From contig JAVYIG010007922.1 in NCBI GenBank assembly GCA_035222895.1, positions 31,353 through 95,352 of the forward strand: DNA of 64,000 bases, in the 5' to 3' direction. Both the position numbers and the translations under genes were made by a program. Source of the stretch: Strongylocentrotus droebachiensis. Lineage: Eukaryota; Echinodermata; Echinoidea; Camarodonta; Strongylocentrotidae. Each line of letters starts with the position of its first letter. Within the stretch, counting starts at the first letter, position 1. Below are positions 22,909-31,698 of this stretch, in pieces. Below the pieces are notes generated by a model. The model made no database searches. It was not told the DNA's origin and was given only the letters and a program-made list of their open reading frames with translations.

Positions 22909-23000
22909 CTAAAAATACATAGATAATCCATATTTACATGATACAGGTAAACATAAGTTTGATTTTTATAAGGTACATCTGAAAGGATTGTAAAGGCCTT

Positions 23001-23436
23001 GGCTGGTATTCAAGTCAATACTGAGACTAGCTAAGAAATCTATTTAGTAAATGGCTAAGCTAAGAAGTTTACTTATCTCGTATTCAAATTGCATTTTAGA
23101 CTTTTACTTACCGGAGACAAAATCTAAGTAAAATACTCACTGATAAGCATTGTAACATCACACGTACGGTCTTTCAAAAGAAATGCGCAATAAATACGCG
23201 CTAATATAATATGGCGCAGGTTATGATACTGCGTAAGAAAACCATATGCCTGCCAGCCAATCAAGGCCTCCAAATAATTGGCTTATAAGTCTGGTAGGGA
23301 GCTGTCTTAAATTTAGGGTACAATACTTAGCCAAAAGTTTGAATTGAATACCAAAATTGGCTAAGTATTTGATCTAAGCCAAATACTAAGTAAAAAGTTT
23401 CAATTTTGTACTTAAGTTTTGAATTGAATATGGGCC
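23001..23436. mobile_element. MITE-like element repeated in each array unit
   Basis: The left end GGCTGGTATTCAAGTCAA and the right end TTGAATTGAATATGGGCCC are imperfect inverted repeats. The inside is rich in GGCTAAG/CTTAGCC motifs that form many short inverted pairs. The same element lies at about 25019-25454 and 27050-27485, so it was inserted before the array expanded. Confidence 0.5.
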
Positions 23437-24107
23437 CAGAGGCTAATATTGTGACATACGACGAGGTGCATGTACTCAAAGGCTTACATGTTTGTCTAAA
23501 TTTATATGACTTCATTCAATTTTCAGGGGTTTTTAAAATCTAAGTAATTTGTGGTATGCATGTACTTGTAGATGCATCACTGCAATAATTTTTCCTACAG
23601 TGATGCAAATATACCACACGTAGTTACAAGGTTTTACTTTTAGGTTTCTAGCTAAGACAGTCTGAGATATCACATTAACAAAAAAGCGAGACGCACTGTC
23701 AGCTGACGCGCAAACATAAGATGCATAATGACACTGAAAGTGTCATAATAATATGATGTGATGATGTGATGATAATATCATGATGGAATTATGCAAAATA
23801 ATATAATATTTCTGTAGAAATTTTGCACATAAAGAAAGCAGACATAATTTGATTTTCTTTTTTTAATTTTGCTGTCACGCCAACTAGATGTCCTACATTG
23901 GTGTCCAGAAAACTTCTAGGCTTTAAAAGTAACATGAGTAAATTATAAAAATATGCATTGGGCCTGATAGATGTTTGACACTTCTGAAAATCGTGCCAAA
24001 TGTATAAGACACAGAACACTCACTATCTCTTTGGTAAACACTGACTTCACTTTTATACATGGTTTTATAAGTCTTCTGGTGTTGCGAGAATTAGTATTTC
24101 TGCTTAC

Positions 24108-24397
24108 CTGTGCTGATTGGAAATAGAGGTTCATTGAGCGATATGTCCGCTAGGTCACCCAAGTCAATCTCTCGTAGTTTGTCTGCCAAAAGCTGTCGTT
24201 TATTTGAGTGTGGAGGTTGCTGCACGACATTCCATTTCATGAATACATGCAGAAATGCATTGGTATAGTTATTTGACTTCTGAATCAGGATTGTCTGTAG
24301 CTGAGCATACGGGAACCCTAGAGATATCCCTACAGCCTCGTAGTAAGATGGAGGGATATTATGGGCCAGCTTCAGGAACTCCATGTCACTGACAGTA
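24108..24397 (-). CDS. Death-domain exon, copy 2
   Basis: This 290-base exon has the same splice sites and phases (2 in, 1 out) as copy 1 and encodes an identical Death domain (MEFLKLAHNIPPSYYEAVG…). The acceptor is TTTTACAG|TACTG and the donor CACAG|GTAAGC, a better donor than in copy 1. No stop or frameshift is present. In a transcript it could serve as an alternative to copy 1, spliced to the NACHT acceptor at 15468. It cannot be spliced in series with another Death exon, because phase 1 to phase 2 breaks the frame. Confidence 0.8.
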
Positions 24398-24720
24398 CTG
24401 TAAAATGAATAATAAATCAATTGGGAATGATAGGATATTAGTTAGAGAAAATCTTATTGGATGAGAAGCTATCAAGTGACACTTAATTTGTATTATGTGC
24501 TCGGCTGTGCAATATAAGGGCCTGGGGATATCAGGTCATAATACCATTTGAAACAAATTGCCAAAGTTGCAGGTGAGGGCGGTATTTTTCTGGCAAGGGT
24601 AATCATTCCAAATAAAGCAGAGTCTGGCAGTAAATACAATAATGATAGTGATAGTAATAATAATAATATAAGAAGAAAAGGATCCCTACTACTTTGAATA
24701 ATAATAATAAAAATGTTTAC

Positions 24721-24926
24721 ATCATCATCATCCTCGTCAGAATCAGAATCATTAACGGAGTCTTCATCAGAATTATCATCACAATCATCATAATTACAGA
24801 CAGTTGACCTGTACCTGGACTTGAAAGTCTTTGCACGCTGCTTAACCAGTTCAGGAGAAAATGGTTTGGTCCGAGTTTCAGCTGACGGAGGTTTGGTTTG
24901 TGATTCTAACAGTCTTGATGGCCCTC
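24721..24926 (-). pseudogene. Truncated NACHT-exon start with acidic stretch, copy 2
   Basis: It is 206 bases, the same length, frame, acceptor and GAT|GTAAAC donor as copy 1, and close to it in sequence. Its conserved length and open frame in all three units would be expected either from very recent duplication or from selection; the small divergence cannot separate these. Confidence 0.55.
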
Positions 24927-26135
24927 CTAAAAATACATAGATAATCCATATTTACATGATACAGGTAAACATAAGTTTGATTTTTATAAGGTACATCTGA
25001 AAGGATTGTAAAGGCCTTGGCTGGTATTCAAGTCAATACTGAGACTAGCTAAGAAATCTATTTAGTAAATGGCTAAGCTAAGAAGTTTACTTATCTCGTA
25101 TTCAAATTGCATTTTAGACTTTTACTTACCGGAGACAAAATCTAAGTAAAATACTCACTGATAAGCATTGTAACATCACACGTACGGTCTTTCAAAAGAA
25201 ATGCGCAATAAATACGCGCTAATATAATATGGCGCAGGTTATGATACTGCGTAAGAAAACCATATGCCTGCCAGCCAATCAAGGCCTCCAAATAATTGGC
25301 TTATAAGTCTGGTAGGGAGCTGTCTTAAATTTAGGGTACAATACTTAGCCAAAAGTTTGAATTGAATACCAAAATTGGCTAAGTATTTGATCTAAGCCAA
25401 ATACTAAGTAAAAAGTTTCAATTTTGTACTTAAGTTTTGAATTGAATATGGGCCCAGAGGCTAATATTGTGACATACGACGAGGTGCATGTACTCAAAGG
25501 CTTACATGTTTGTCTAAATTTATATGACTTCATTCAATTTTCAGGGGTTTTTAAAATCTAAGTAATTTGTGGTATGCATGTACTTGTAGATGCATCACTG
25601 CAATAATTTTTCCTACAGTGATGCAAATATACCACACGTAGTTACAAGGTTTTACTTTTAGGTTTCCAGCTAAGACAGTCTGAGATATCACATTAACAAA
25701 AAAGCGAGACGCACTGTCAGCTGACGCGCAAACATAAGATGCATAATGACACTGAAAGTGTCATAATAATATGATGTGATGATGTGATGTGATGTGATGA
25801 TAATATCATGATGGAATTATGCAAAAGAATATAATATTTCTGTAGAAATTTTGCACATAAAGAAAGCAGACATAATTTGATTTTCTTTTTTTAATTTTGC
25901 TGTCACGCCAACTAGATGTCCTACATTGGTGTCCAGAAAACTTCTAGGCTTTAAAAATAACATGAGTAAATTATAAAAATATGCATTGGGCCTGATAGAT
26001 GTTTGACACTTCTGAAAATCGTGCCAAATGTATAAGACACAGAACACTCACTATCTCTTTGGTAAACACTGACTTCACTTTTATACATGGTTTTATAAGT
26101 CTTCTGGTGTTGCGAGAATTTGTATTTCTGCTTAC

Positions 26136-26425
26136 CTGTGCTGATTGGAAATAGAGGTTCATTGAGCGATATGTCCGCTAGGTCACCCAAGTCAATCTCT
26201 CGTAGTTTGTCTGCCAAAAGCTGTCGTTTATTTGAGTGTGGAGGTTGCTGCACGACATTCCATTTCATGAATACATGCAGAAATGCATTGGTATAGTTAT
26301 TTGACTTCTGAATCAGGATTGTCTGTAGCTGAGCATACGGGAACCCTAGAGATATCCCTACAGCCTCGTAGTAAGATGGAGGGATATTATGGGCCAGCTT
26401 CAGGAACTCCATGTCACTGACAGTA
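26136..26425 (-). CDS. Death-domain exon, copy 3
   Basis: This 290-base exon is intact, with the same phases and the same encoded Death-domain residues as copies 1 and 2. Just beyond the donor (CACAG|GTAAGC) the intron has one base change that opens a longer frame (to 25951). That frame is intron read-through and not extra protein. The surrounding unit is nearly identical to unit 1, with a slightly longer ATGTG repeat near 25780. Confidence 0.8.
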
Positions 26426-26748
26426 CTGTAAAATGAATAATAAATCAATTGGGAATGATAGGATATTAGTTAGAGAAAATCTTATTGGATGAGAAGCTAT
26501 CAAGTGACACTTAATTTGTATTATGTGCTCGGCTGTGCAATATAAGGGCCTGGGGATATCAGGTCATAATACCATTTGAAACAAATTGCCAAAGTTGCAG
26601 GTGAGGGCGGTATTTTTCTGGCAAGGGTAATCATTCCAAATAAAGCAGAGTCTGGCAGTAAATACAATAATGATAGTGATAGTAATAATAATAATATAAG
26701 AAGAAAAGGATCCCTACTACTTTGAATAATAATAATAAAAATGTTTAC

Positions 26749-26954
26749 ATCATCATCATCCTCGTCAGAATCAAAATCATTAACGGAGTCTTCATCAGAA
26801 TTATCATCACAATCATCATAATTACAGACAGTTGACCTGTACCTGGACTTGAAAATCTTTGCACGCTGCTTAACCAGTTCAGGAGAAAATGGTTTGGTCT
26901 GAGTTTCAGCTGACGGAGGTTTGGTTTGTGATTCTAACAGTCTTGATGGCCCTC
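26749..26954 (-). pseudogene. Truncated NACHT-exon start with acidic stretch, copy 3
   Basis: It is again 206 bases, open, with the same acceptor and phase-0 donor. A few substitutions separate it from copies 1 and 2, for example K-I-F where the others read K-V/T-F. It lies directly downstream, in transcription order, of the diverged Death exon at 28157-28446. Confidence 0.55.
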
Positions 26955-28156
26955 CTAAAAATACATAGATAATCCATATTTACATGATATAGGTAAACAT
27001 AAGTTTGATTTTTATAAGGTACATCTGAAAGGATTGTAAAGGCCTTGGCCGGTATTCAAGTCAATACTGAGACTAGCTAAGAAATCTACTAAGTAAATGG
27101 CTAAGCTAAGAAGTTTACTTATCTCGTATTCAAATTGGATTTTAGACTTTTACTTACCGGAGACAAAATCTAAGTAAAATACTCACTGATAAGCATTGTA
27201 ACATCACACGTACGGTCTTTCAAAAGAAATGCGCAATAAATACGCGCTAATATAATATGGCGCAGGTTATGATACTGCGTAAAGAAAACCATATGCCTGC
27301 CAGCCAATCAAGGCCTCCAAATAATTGGCTTATAAGTCTGGTAGGGAGCTGTCTTAAATTTAGGGTACAATACTTAGCCAATAGTTTGAATTGAATACCA
27401 AAATTGGCTAAGTATTTGATCTAAGCCAAATACTAAGTAAAAAGTTTCAATTTTGTACTTAAGTTTTGAATTGAATATGGGCCCAGAGGCTAATATTGTG
27501 ACATACGACGAGGTGCATGTACTCAAAGGCTTACATGTTTGTCTGAATTTATATGACTTCATTCAATTTTCAGGGGGTTTTAAAATCTAAGTAATTTGTG
27601 GTATGCATGTACTTGTAGATGCATCACTGCAATAATTTTTCCTACAGTGATGCAAATATACCACACGTAGTTACAAGGTTTTACTTTTAGGTTTCCAGTT
27701 AAGACAGTCTGAGATATCACATTAACAAAAAAGCGAGACGCACTGTCAGCTGACGCGCAAACATAAGATGCATAATGACACTGTAAGTGTCATAATAATA
27801 TGATGTGATGATGTGATGTGATGTGATGATGGAATTATGCAAAAGAATATAATATTTCTGTAGAAATTTTGAACATAAAGAAAGCAGACATAATTTCATC
27901 TTTTTATTTTTATTTTGCTGTCACGCCAACTAGATGTCCTACATTGGTGTCCAGAAAACTTCTAGGCTTTAAAAGTAACATGAGTAAATTATAAAAATAT
28001 GCATTGGGCCTGAGAACATTTGACACTTCTAAAAATTGTGGGAAATGTATAGAACACAAAACATGCACTCACTATCTCTATGCTAAAAACTGAATGCACT
28101 TTTATGCATGGCTTGCTGTGTCTTCTAATGTAGCAAGAATTAGTATCACTGTTTAC

Positions 28157-28446
28157 CTGTGCTGCTTGGAATCAGAGGTTCATTGAGCAATCTGTTCGAT
28201 AGGACACCCAAGTCAATCTCTCGAAGTTTGTCTGCCAAAAGCTGTCGTTTGTTTGAGTGTGGAGGTTGCTGCTTGTCATTCCATTTCATAAAGACATCCA
28301 TTAAGGCATTTTTGTAGTTCTTCGACTTCTCATTTAGGATCTTCTCTAGCTGAGCATAGGAGATCCCAAGAGATATCCCTAAAGCGTTGTAGTAAGATGG
28401 AGGGATATCCTGGGCCAGCTTCAGGAACTCCATTTCACTGATAGTA
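28157..28446 (-). CDS. Death-domain exon, copy 4 (diverged)
   Basis: This 290-base exon has entry phase 2, exit phase 1, acceptor TTTTACAG|TACTA and donor AGCACAG|GTAAAC. The Death domain is clearly homologous to copies 1-3 but has many changes: LAQDIPPSYYNALGISLG, LEKILNEKSKNYKN and MDVFMKWNDKQQ, with the last third LLADKLREIDLG conserved. Changes concentrate in the middle helices, which are interaction surfaces in death-fold complexes, and could alter partner choice. It is the first Death exon in transcription order and so the nearest one to the 2A exon at 50.6 kb. Confidence 0.8.
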
Positions 28447-28689
28447 CTGTAAAATGAATAATAAATCAATTGGGTACGATACTAGTTCATCCTTTTGGCT
28501 GAGAAGCTATTACGTGACACTAAACAATTTGTATCATGTGCCCCAGCTTGCAATATAACAGCCTGGGGATATCAGAATATATTGCCCAAGATATTAACAT
28601 TTGAAACATATTGCCCCAAATTGCAGAAAAGGGCAGTATTGTTCCGGCATGGGTAATCGTACCAAAAGAAGCAGAGTGGGGCAGGACAT

Positions 28690-28745
28690 ATCATAATGAT
28701 GATGATGATGATAATGATGAGGATGATAGTAATAATAATAATACG
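28690..28745. repeat. GAT/AAT triplet microsatellite
   Basis: ATGATGATGATGATGATAATGATGAGG grades into TAATAATAATAATA. It corresponds to the junction triplets seen between the other array units. Confidence 0.7.
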
Positions 28746-28889
28746 AAAAAGATTACTCCTTCTTCTAACAAGTCAACACAAAGCGTAGCATCCCCTCGCA
28801 GGGTACAAATGGCCTATATACGTCAGAACAAGTTACCTCCATTGGACTATACTATTATATTACTAGGCAAGGAAGTTAACCACATTTTC

Positions 28890-29013
28890 ACATATATAAT
28901 TAGGTGTTTTTGCAAATTGAATGAGCTATGACCTGTCACCTTTGACCTACATATCCAGAAATCGAACTTAGGCTGTACATGTATTTTGATACCATGTACC
29001 TTCATATTAAATT
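28890..29013. repeat. TGACCTTTGACCT-type repeat, left remnant
   Basis: It contains 'gaatgagctatgacct', 'cacctttgacctacat' and 'gataccatgtaccttcatat', the signature of the repeat unit that is complete at 48357-48860. The Penelope fragment starts immediately after it. Confidence 0.6.
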
Positions 29014-29520
29014 TGATGTGGGCGAGAAAGTGGTCTAAGTCAGGTCTGCTATGTGGCCAGATGATGAATGTGTCGTCGAACATATCGGAACCAGAGAGAA
29101 GGGCGTTGTGAGAGAGTCTGGAGTGCCGTTGTTTCAAAGTGCTCCATGAAGATATTGGCTATAACCGGTGAAAGAGGCGATCCCATGGCTGCGCCTTGAA
29201 GTTGCTGGTAGTAATTGTCTCGCCATTTGAAGGAAGTTGAGTTGAGGCAGAAGTACAAGAGGTCATGTATTTCATCCGGTGTCAGGGGGGTTCTGTCGGG
29301 GAGAGTGTCGTCAGCTTCGAGGCGTTCTTTGACGATTCGGCAGGATTCGGTGACAGGAACATTGGTGAAGAGAGATTCAACATCGAAACTGACCATGATG
29401 TCTGTATCGTGTATGGTGGTCTAGCTTGGAGAGGATATTAACGAAATGCTTGGAGTTATTGATGTGGTGCTGCGATTGTCCTAACTCAGGACTATACATC
29501 AACGACATCTGGAAACCTCT
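29014..29520 (-). pseudogene. Penelope-like element reverse-transcriptase fragment
   Basis: In the frame 29396-29049 the motifs SFDVESLFTNVPV, NYYQQLQGAAMGSPLSPVIA and FMEHFE are characteristic of Penelope-like RTs. The next frame continues with DDTFIIWPHSRPDLDHFL, so the catalytic aspartates of the Tyr-x-Asp-Asp box are present but separated from the upstream part by a one-base insertion near 29088. Weaker coding similarity extends upstream (FVNILSKLDHHTRY, about 29450-29410). The 3' part of RT and any GIY-YIG endonuclease are missing. It was inserted in the TGACCTTTGACCT repeat and is non-functional. Confidence 0.75.
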
Positions 29521-29975
29521 CATCAACAAGTATCCGGTCACTCCTCCTCCAGCACCGCCTCCAGCACCGCCCTCACCACCATGACAGACAGCCGTACATC
29601 AACCACCGCCACCCGCCGAACCCTCAAAGCAGCTGCCAGCCTCACAGCTACAATGCACAGCAGATGACAACAGACTACAATGCCGCCTACGTCAGGGACA
29701 CACACAGCGTCTCGCCGACAGCCGCCCCACTCATCGACTCGAAACTCTCCTAAGTCCGCAACCCGGAGACTCCAGCCCAGGCGGACAGTCAGACGAATTA
29801 CCAGCCGACCATCCATGCCCACTCCCCGATGACTCAAGCCGACACGGTCACCTATTTTTCCCTGACGTCCGCACCCCGGTGACTTAAGCTCACGCACGCC
29901 AGCTATTCTCCACTCCTGACGACGGATAGTCAACCTGTTTGAAACGTCGAGCCACTCATCCTCTCCAAGCGCTAT
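29521..29975. other. GC-rich segment beside the Penelope fragment, unassigned
   Basis: This segment is CpG-rich compared with its surroundings, with CACCGCCTCCAGCACCGCC-type repeats at about 29551-29580. Frames are open on both strands for 100+ codons, but none shows a known domain. It may be the 5' (pLTR-like) part of the Penelope element. A hammerhead-like core is noted at 29916-29948. Confidence 0.35.
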
Positions 29976-30076
29976 AGTTCTCTTGAGAACTATATGCTAA
30001 GAAAGATAACAAACAGTCCTTTTCAGGACTACACTCCTCCAAGAAAGATTACCGAGTCAGAGTCCTTTTCAGGACT
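29976..30076 (+). promoter_or_regulatory. Hairpin cluster resembling histone mRNA 3'-end signals
   Basis: Three hairpins lie in 100 bases: ATAGTTCTC-TT-GAGAACTAT (about 29977-29996), then AGTCCT-TTTC-AGGACT at 30015-30030 and an identical stem-loop at 30061-30076. The 6-bp stem with a UUUC loop is the histone mRNA stem-loop layout. AAGAAAGAT, the sea urchin histone downstream-element core, follows the first hairpin (30000-30008) and the second (30041-30049, nine bases downstream). No histone reading frame was found upstream. Confidence 0.4.
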
Positions 30077-30183
30077 CCTCAAACCTCTCTCTCTCTCTCA
30101 CACATGGTGCACCCGCAAACCTACTGTATATCTACATCACCATGCAAGCCGACACTTTCAAGCAGCATCTATTAAATACTAAA

Positions 30184-30407
30184 GTTATTTAAACATATTT
30201 GTGGCTTACACCCAGTAAATAAGATTGATTGATCGATCTGTATTGAAAAAAAAGTCAGCAAAAATCTTGGAACCAGAGGGACTTGAACCTGCCATCTACT
30301 GCTTGCCGGGCAGCGACTCTACCACCAGGCCATCACTGGTCAATAGCACAGTCATGATGAACTTGATCTTATTTACTGGGTGTAAGCCACAAATATGTTT
30401 AAATAAT
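30184..30407. mobile_element. Inverted-repeat element with a tRNA-like core
   Basis: About 39 bases at 30184-30222 (key part TTTGTGGCTTACACCCAG) return inverted at 30369-30407. The interior on the minus strand has tRNA features: TGGCCTGGTGGTAGA as A box, GGTTCAAGTCC as B box, and GCTGC-CCGGCAA-GCAGT forming an anticodon arm with GGC in the anticodon position. The T stem and acceptor stem are poor, so it is a SINE-like or tRNA-derived core and not a gene. Confidence 0.55.
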
Positions 30408-30429
30408 TGAAATTTCTCCCAGGAAGCAT

Positions 30430-30561
30430 TACATTTATAAAATACTAAAATTATGGATCAGAAACCAGATTCGCATATTTAATGAGCTATGAACTTTGAC
30501 CTACATACTTGGAAATTGATCTCAGGCTGTGTTTTGATACCATGTACCTTCATATCATTTA
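30430..30561. repeat. TGACCTTTGACCT-type repeat, middle piece
   Basis: It runs from AACCAGATTCGCATATTTAA through 'gaactttgacctacatactt' to GATACCATGTACCTTCATAT, where the LINE begins. The unit resumes after the LINE at 48353 with ATATCAAATTTCAT, which shows that everything from 30562 to about 48352 is one inserted block. Confidence 0.7.
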
Positions 30562-30735
30562 CTAATGGCCGCCGAGTAGTGTGCAGAGTAGTGTGCACAA
30601 TGGCCGCCGAGTAGTGTGCACACGAGGTGAGCTGGCTCTATAAGAAATAATGAGTTTCGGGCTATAATTCTACAAATTCTACAGATTTTCTACAGATTTC
30701 AACAACATCCTGACACCAAATATTACTCCATCACC

Positions 30736-31698
30736 ATGAACGATAAAGAATACGACTTGAGAACACAGAAAGTGAGTAACAACTCCAAAAAGGCAGGCCA
30801 AAAGTCAAAAGCAAAAGCCGACAGCACGCTATCGAAAACAGTCAGCGAAAAAGAAGGCGTGGCGTGTGCTTCGGCCCCGGTGCAGCCGGCGCCGCCGGTC
30901 GAGATGATCGAGGACACCCCCGACGATCCGCGGTCAGTAATGCCCGAGATGCGAAAGCTCTTCAGTGAATTTTCTGCTAATATCGACGGGAAACTTAACA
31001 TCATGATTAATGATTTAGCATCGGTTAAAAGGGATTTGTCAGTGATAAAGAGAGAAGTCAGGGATCTTGAGAAGGCAGTTGAGGATACTTCGGGCAGGAT
31101 TGAGTCAGTTGAAACTGACAAAATCCCAACCATCGAATCATCCATTACGCAGCTACGTAAAGATCTTGAAGACCAGCTTGTGCGCCAGGAACTACACCAT
31201 AGGAAGCAAAACCTCCTTTTCTACGGTATCGCCCCTGCACCTGACGAGGATGTCTACGCCACCGCCACTAAAGTTATTTCGGATATTTTGCATATACCTG
31301 CTGTGGAAGCTCAACAAATACACATCATCAACGCTCACCGCCTACCAAGAAGGGGCAATGCAACCGGAGCTGCGGCGCCCCCGGCCGGCCCCGATCCAAT
31401 CATCATTAGGTTTGGCAGAATGTTGGATCGGGATAGGATCATACGTGCCTACGAGCGCGAGGAAACCGAGCGAGCGAGATCTAAATCAACCCAGGTTGAG
31501 CCCGCCCCGACCCATCGTATTTCCGTACGATCTGACCTGCCGCCGGTAATGAAGAGAGAACGGGGTCGCCTATCAGCAATAGCATACAACCTTCGGAAAT
31601 CACAGTCGCTAAAAACCAAGATTAAAGTACAGGGCACGTCAGTCATCCTCCTTACAAGGGAAAATAAGGGCCAGACATGGACCACCTGGTCGGAATGA
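30736..31698 (+). CDS. LINE ORF1 protein (RNA-binding chaperone)
   Basis: The 320-residue frame is intact. It begins MNDKEYDLRTQK after an ACC-ATG context, with a Lys/Ser-rich N-terminus, then a predicted coiled coil (about residues 70-155, heptads such as LNIMINDLASVKRDLS). An RRM-like part follows (about 155-240, with LLFYGIAPAPDED and PIIIRFGRMLDRDRII). The C-terminal part, with ERGRLSAIAYNLRKSQSLKTK, matches the C-terminal domain of L1-type ORF1 proteins. Such proteins trimerise, coat the LINE RNA and help target-primed reverse transcription. The GC content is clearly higher than that of the surrounding sequence, probably a LINE codon bias. It has no frameshift, in contrast to ORF2. Confidence 0.8.
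   Translation: MNDKEYDLRTQKVSNNSKKAGQKSKAKADSTLSKTVSEKEGVACASAPVQPAPPVEMIEDTPDDPRSVMPEMRKLFSEFSANIDGKLNIMINDLASVKRDLSVIKREVRDLEKAVEDTSGRIESVETDKIPTIESSITQLRKDLEDQLVRQELHHRKQNLLFYGIAPAPDEDVYATATKVISDILHIPAVEAQQIHIINAHRLPRRGNATGAAAPPAGPDPIIIRFGRMLDRDRIIRAYEREETERARSKSTQVEPAPTHRISVRSDLPPVMKRERGRLSAIAYNLRKSQSLKTKIKVQGTSVILLTRENKGQTWTTWSE

Larger units (their letters stand above)
22648..28725 (-). repeat. Three ~2.02-kb tandem units carrying Death exons and truncated NACHT exons
   Basis: Units begin near 22648, 24660 and 26690 (spacing 2.01-2.03 kb). Each holds, in transcription order, a Death exon, an intron with the same MITE (23001-23436 in unit 1) and the same degenerate repeat tail, then the first ~45 codons of a NACHT exon fused to an acidic triplet stretch. 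Units 1 and 2 are nearly identical. The Death exon of unit 3 (28157-28446) and its flanks are diverged, while its truncated NACHT side is nearly identical to the others. Confidence 0.8.

Noticed and set aside
23327-23515. 62-codon frames repeated at 23327, 25345 and 27374
   Set aside because: They lie inside the repeated MITE; recurrence reflects the tandem units, not a gene.
25951-26448. 165-codon frame extending the Death exon, copy 3
   Set aside because: The extension is intron read-through past a good GTAAGC donor shared by the other copies; one base change merely removes a stop.
22703-28446. A multi-Death protein made by splicing the Death exons in series
   Set aside because: Exit phase 1 and entry phase 2 are incompatible, and the acidic exon's phase-0 exit does not fit a Death acceptor either.
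29538-29933. 131-codon Arg/Val-rich frame, minus strand
   Set aside because: GC-rich DNA lacks chance stops on both strands here; no domain is visible, and it adjoins a broken Penelope element.
30250-30345. Functional tRNA with a GGC anticodon
   Set aside because: The anticodon arm pairs, but T and acceptor stems are poor, and it is enclosed by inverted repeats of a mobile element.
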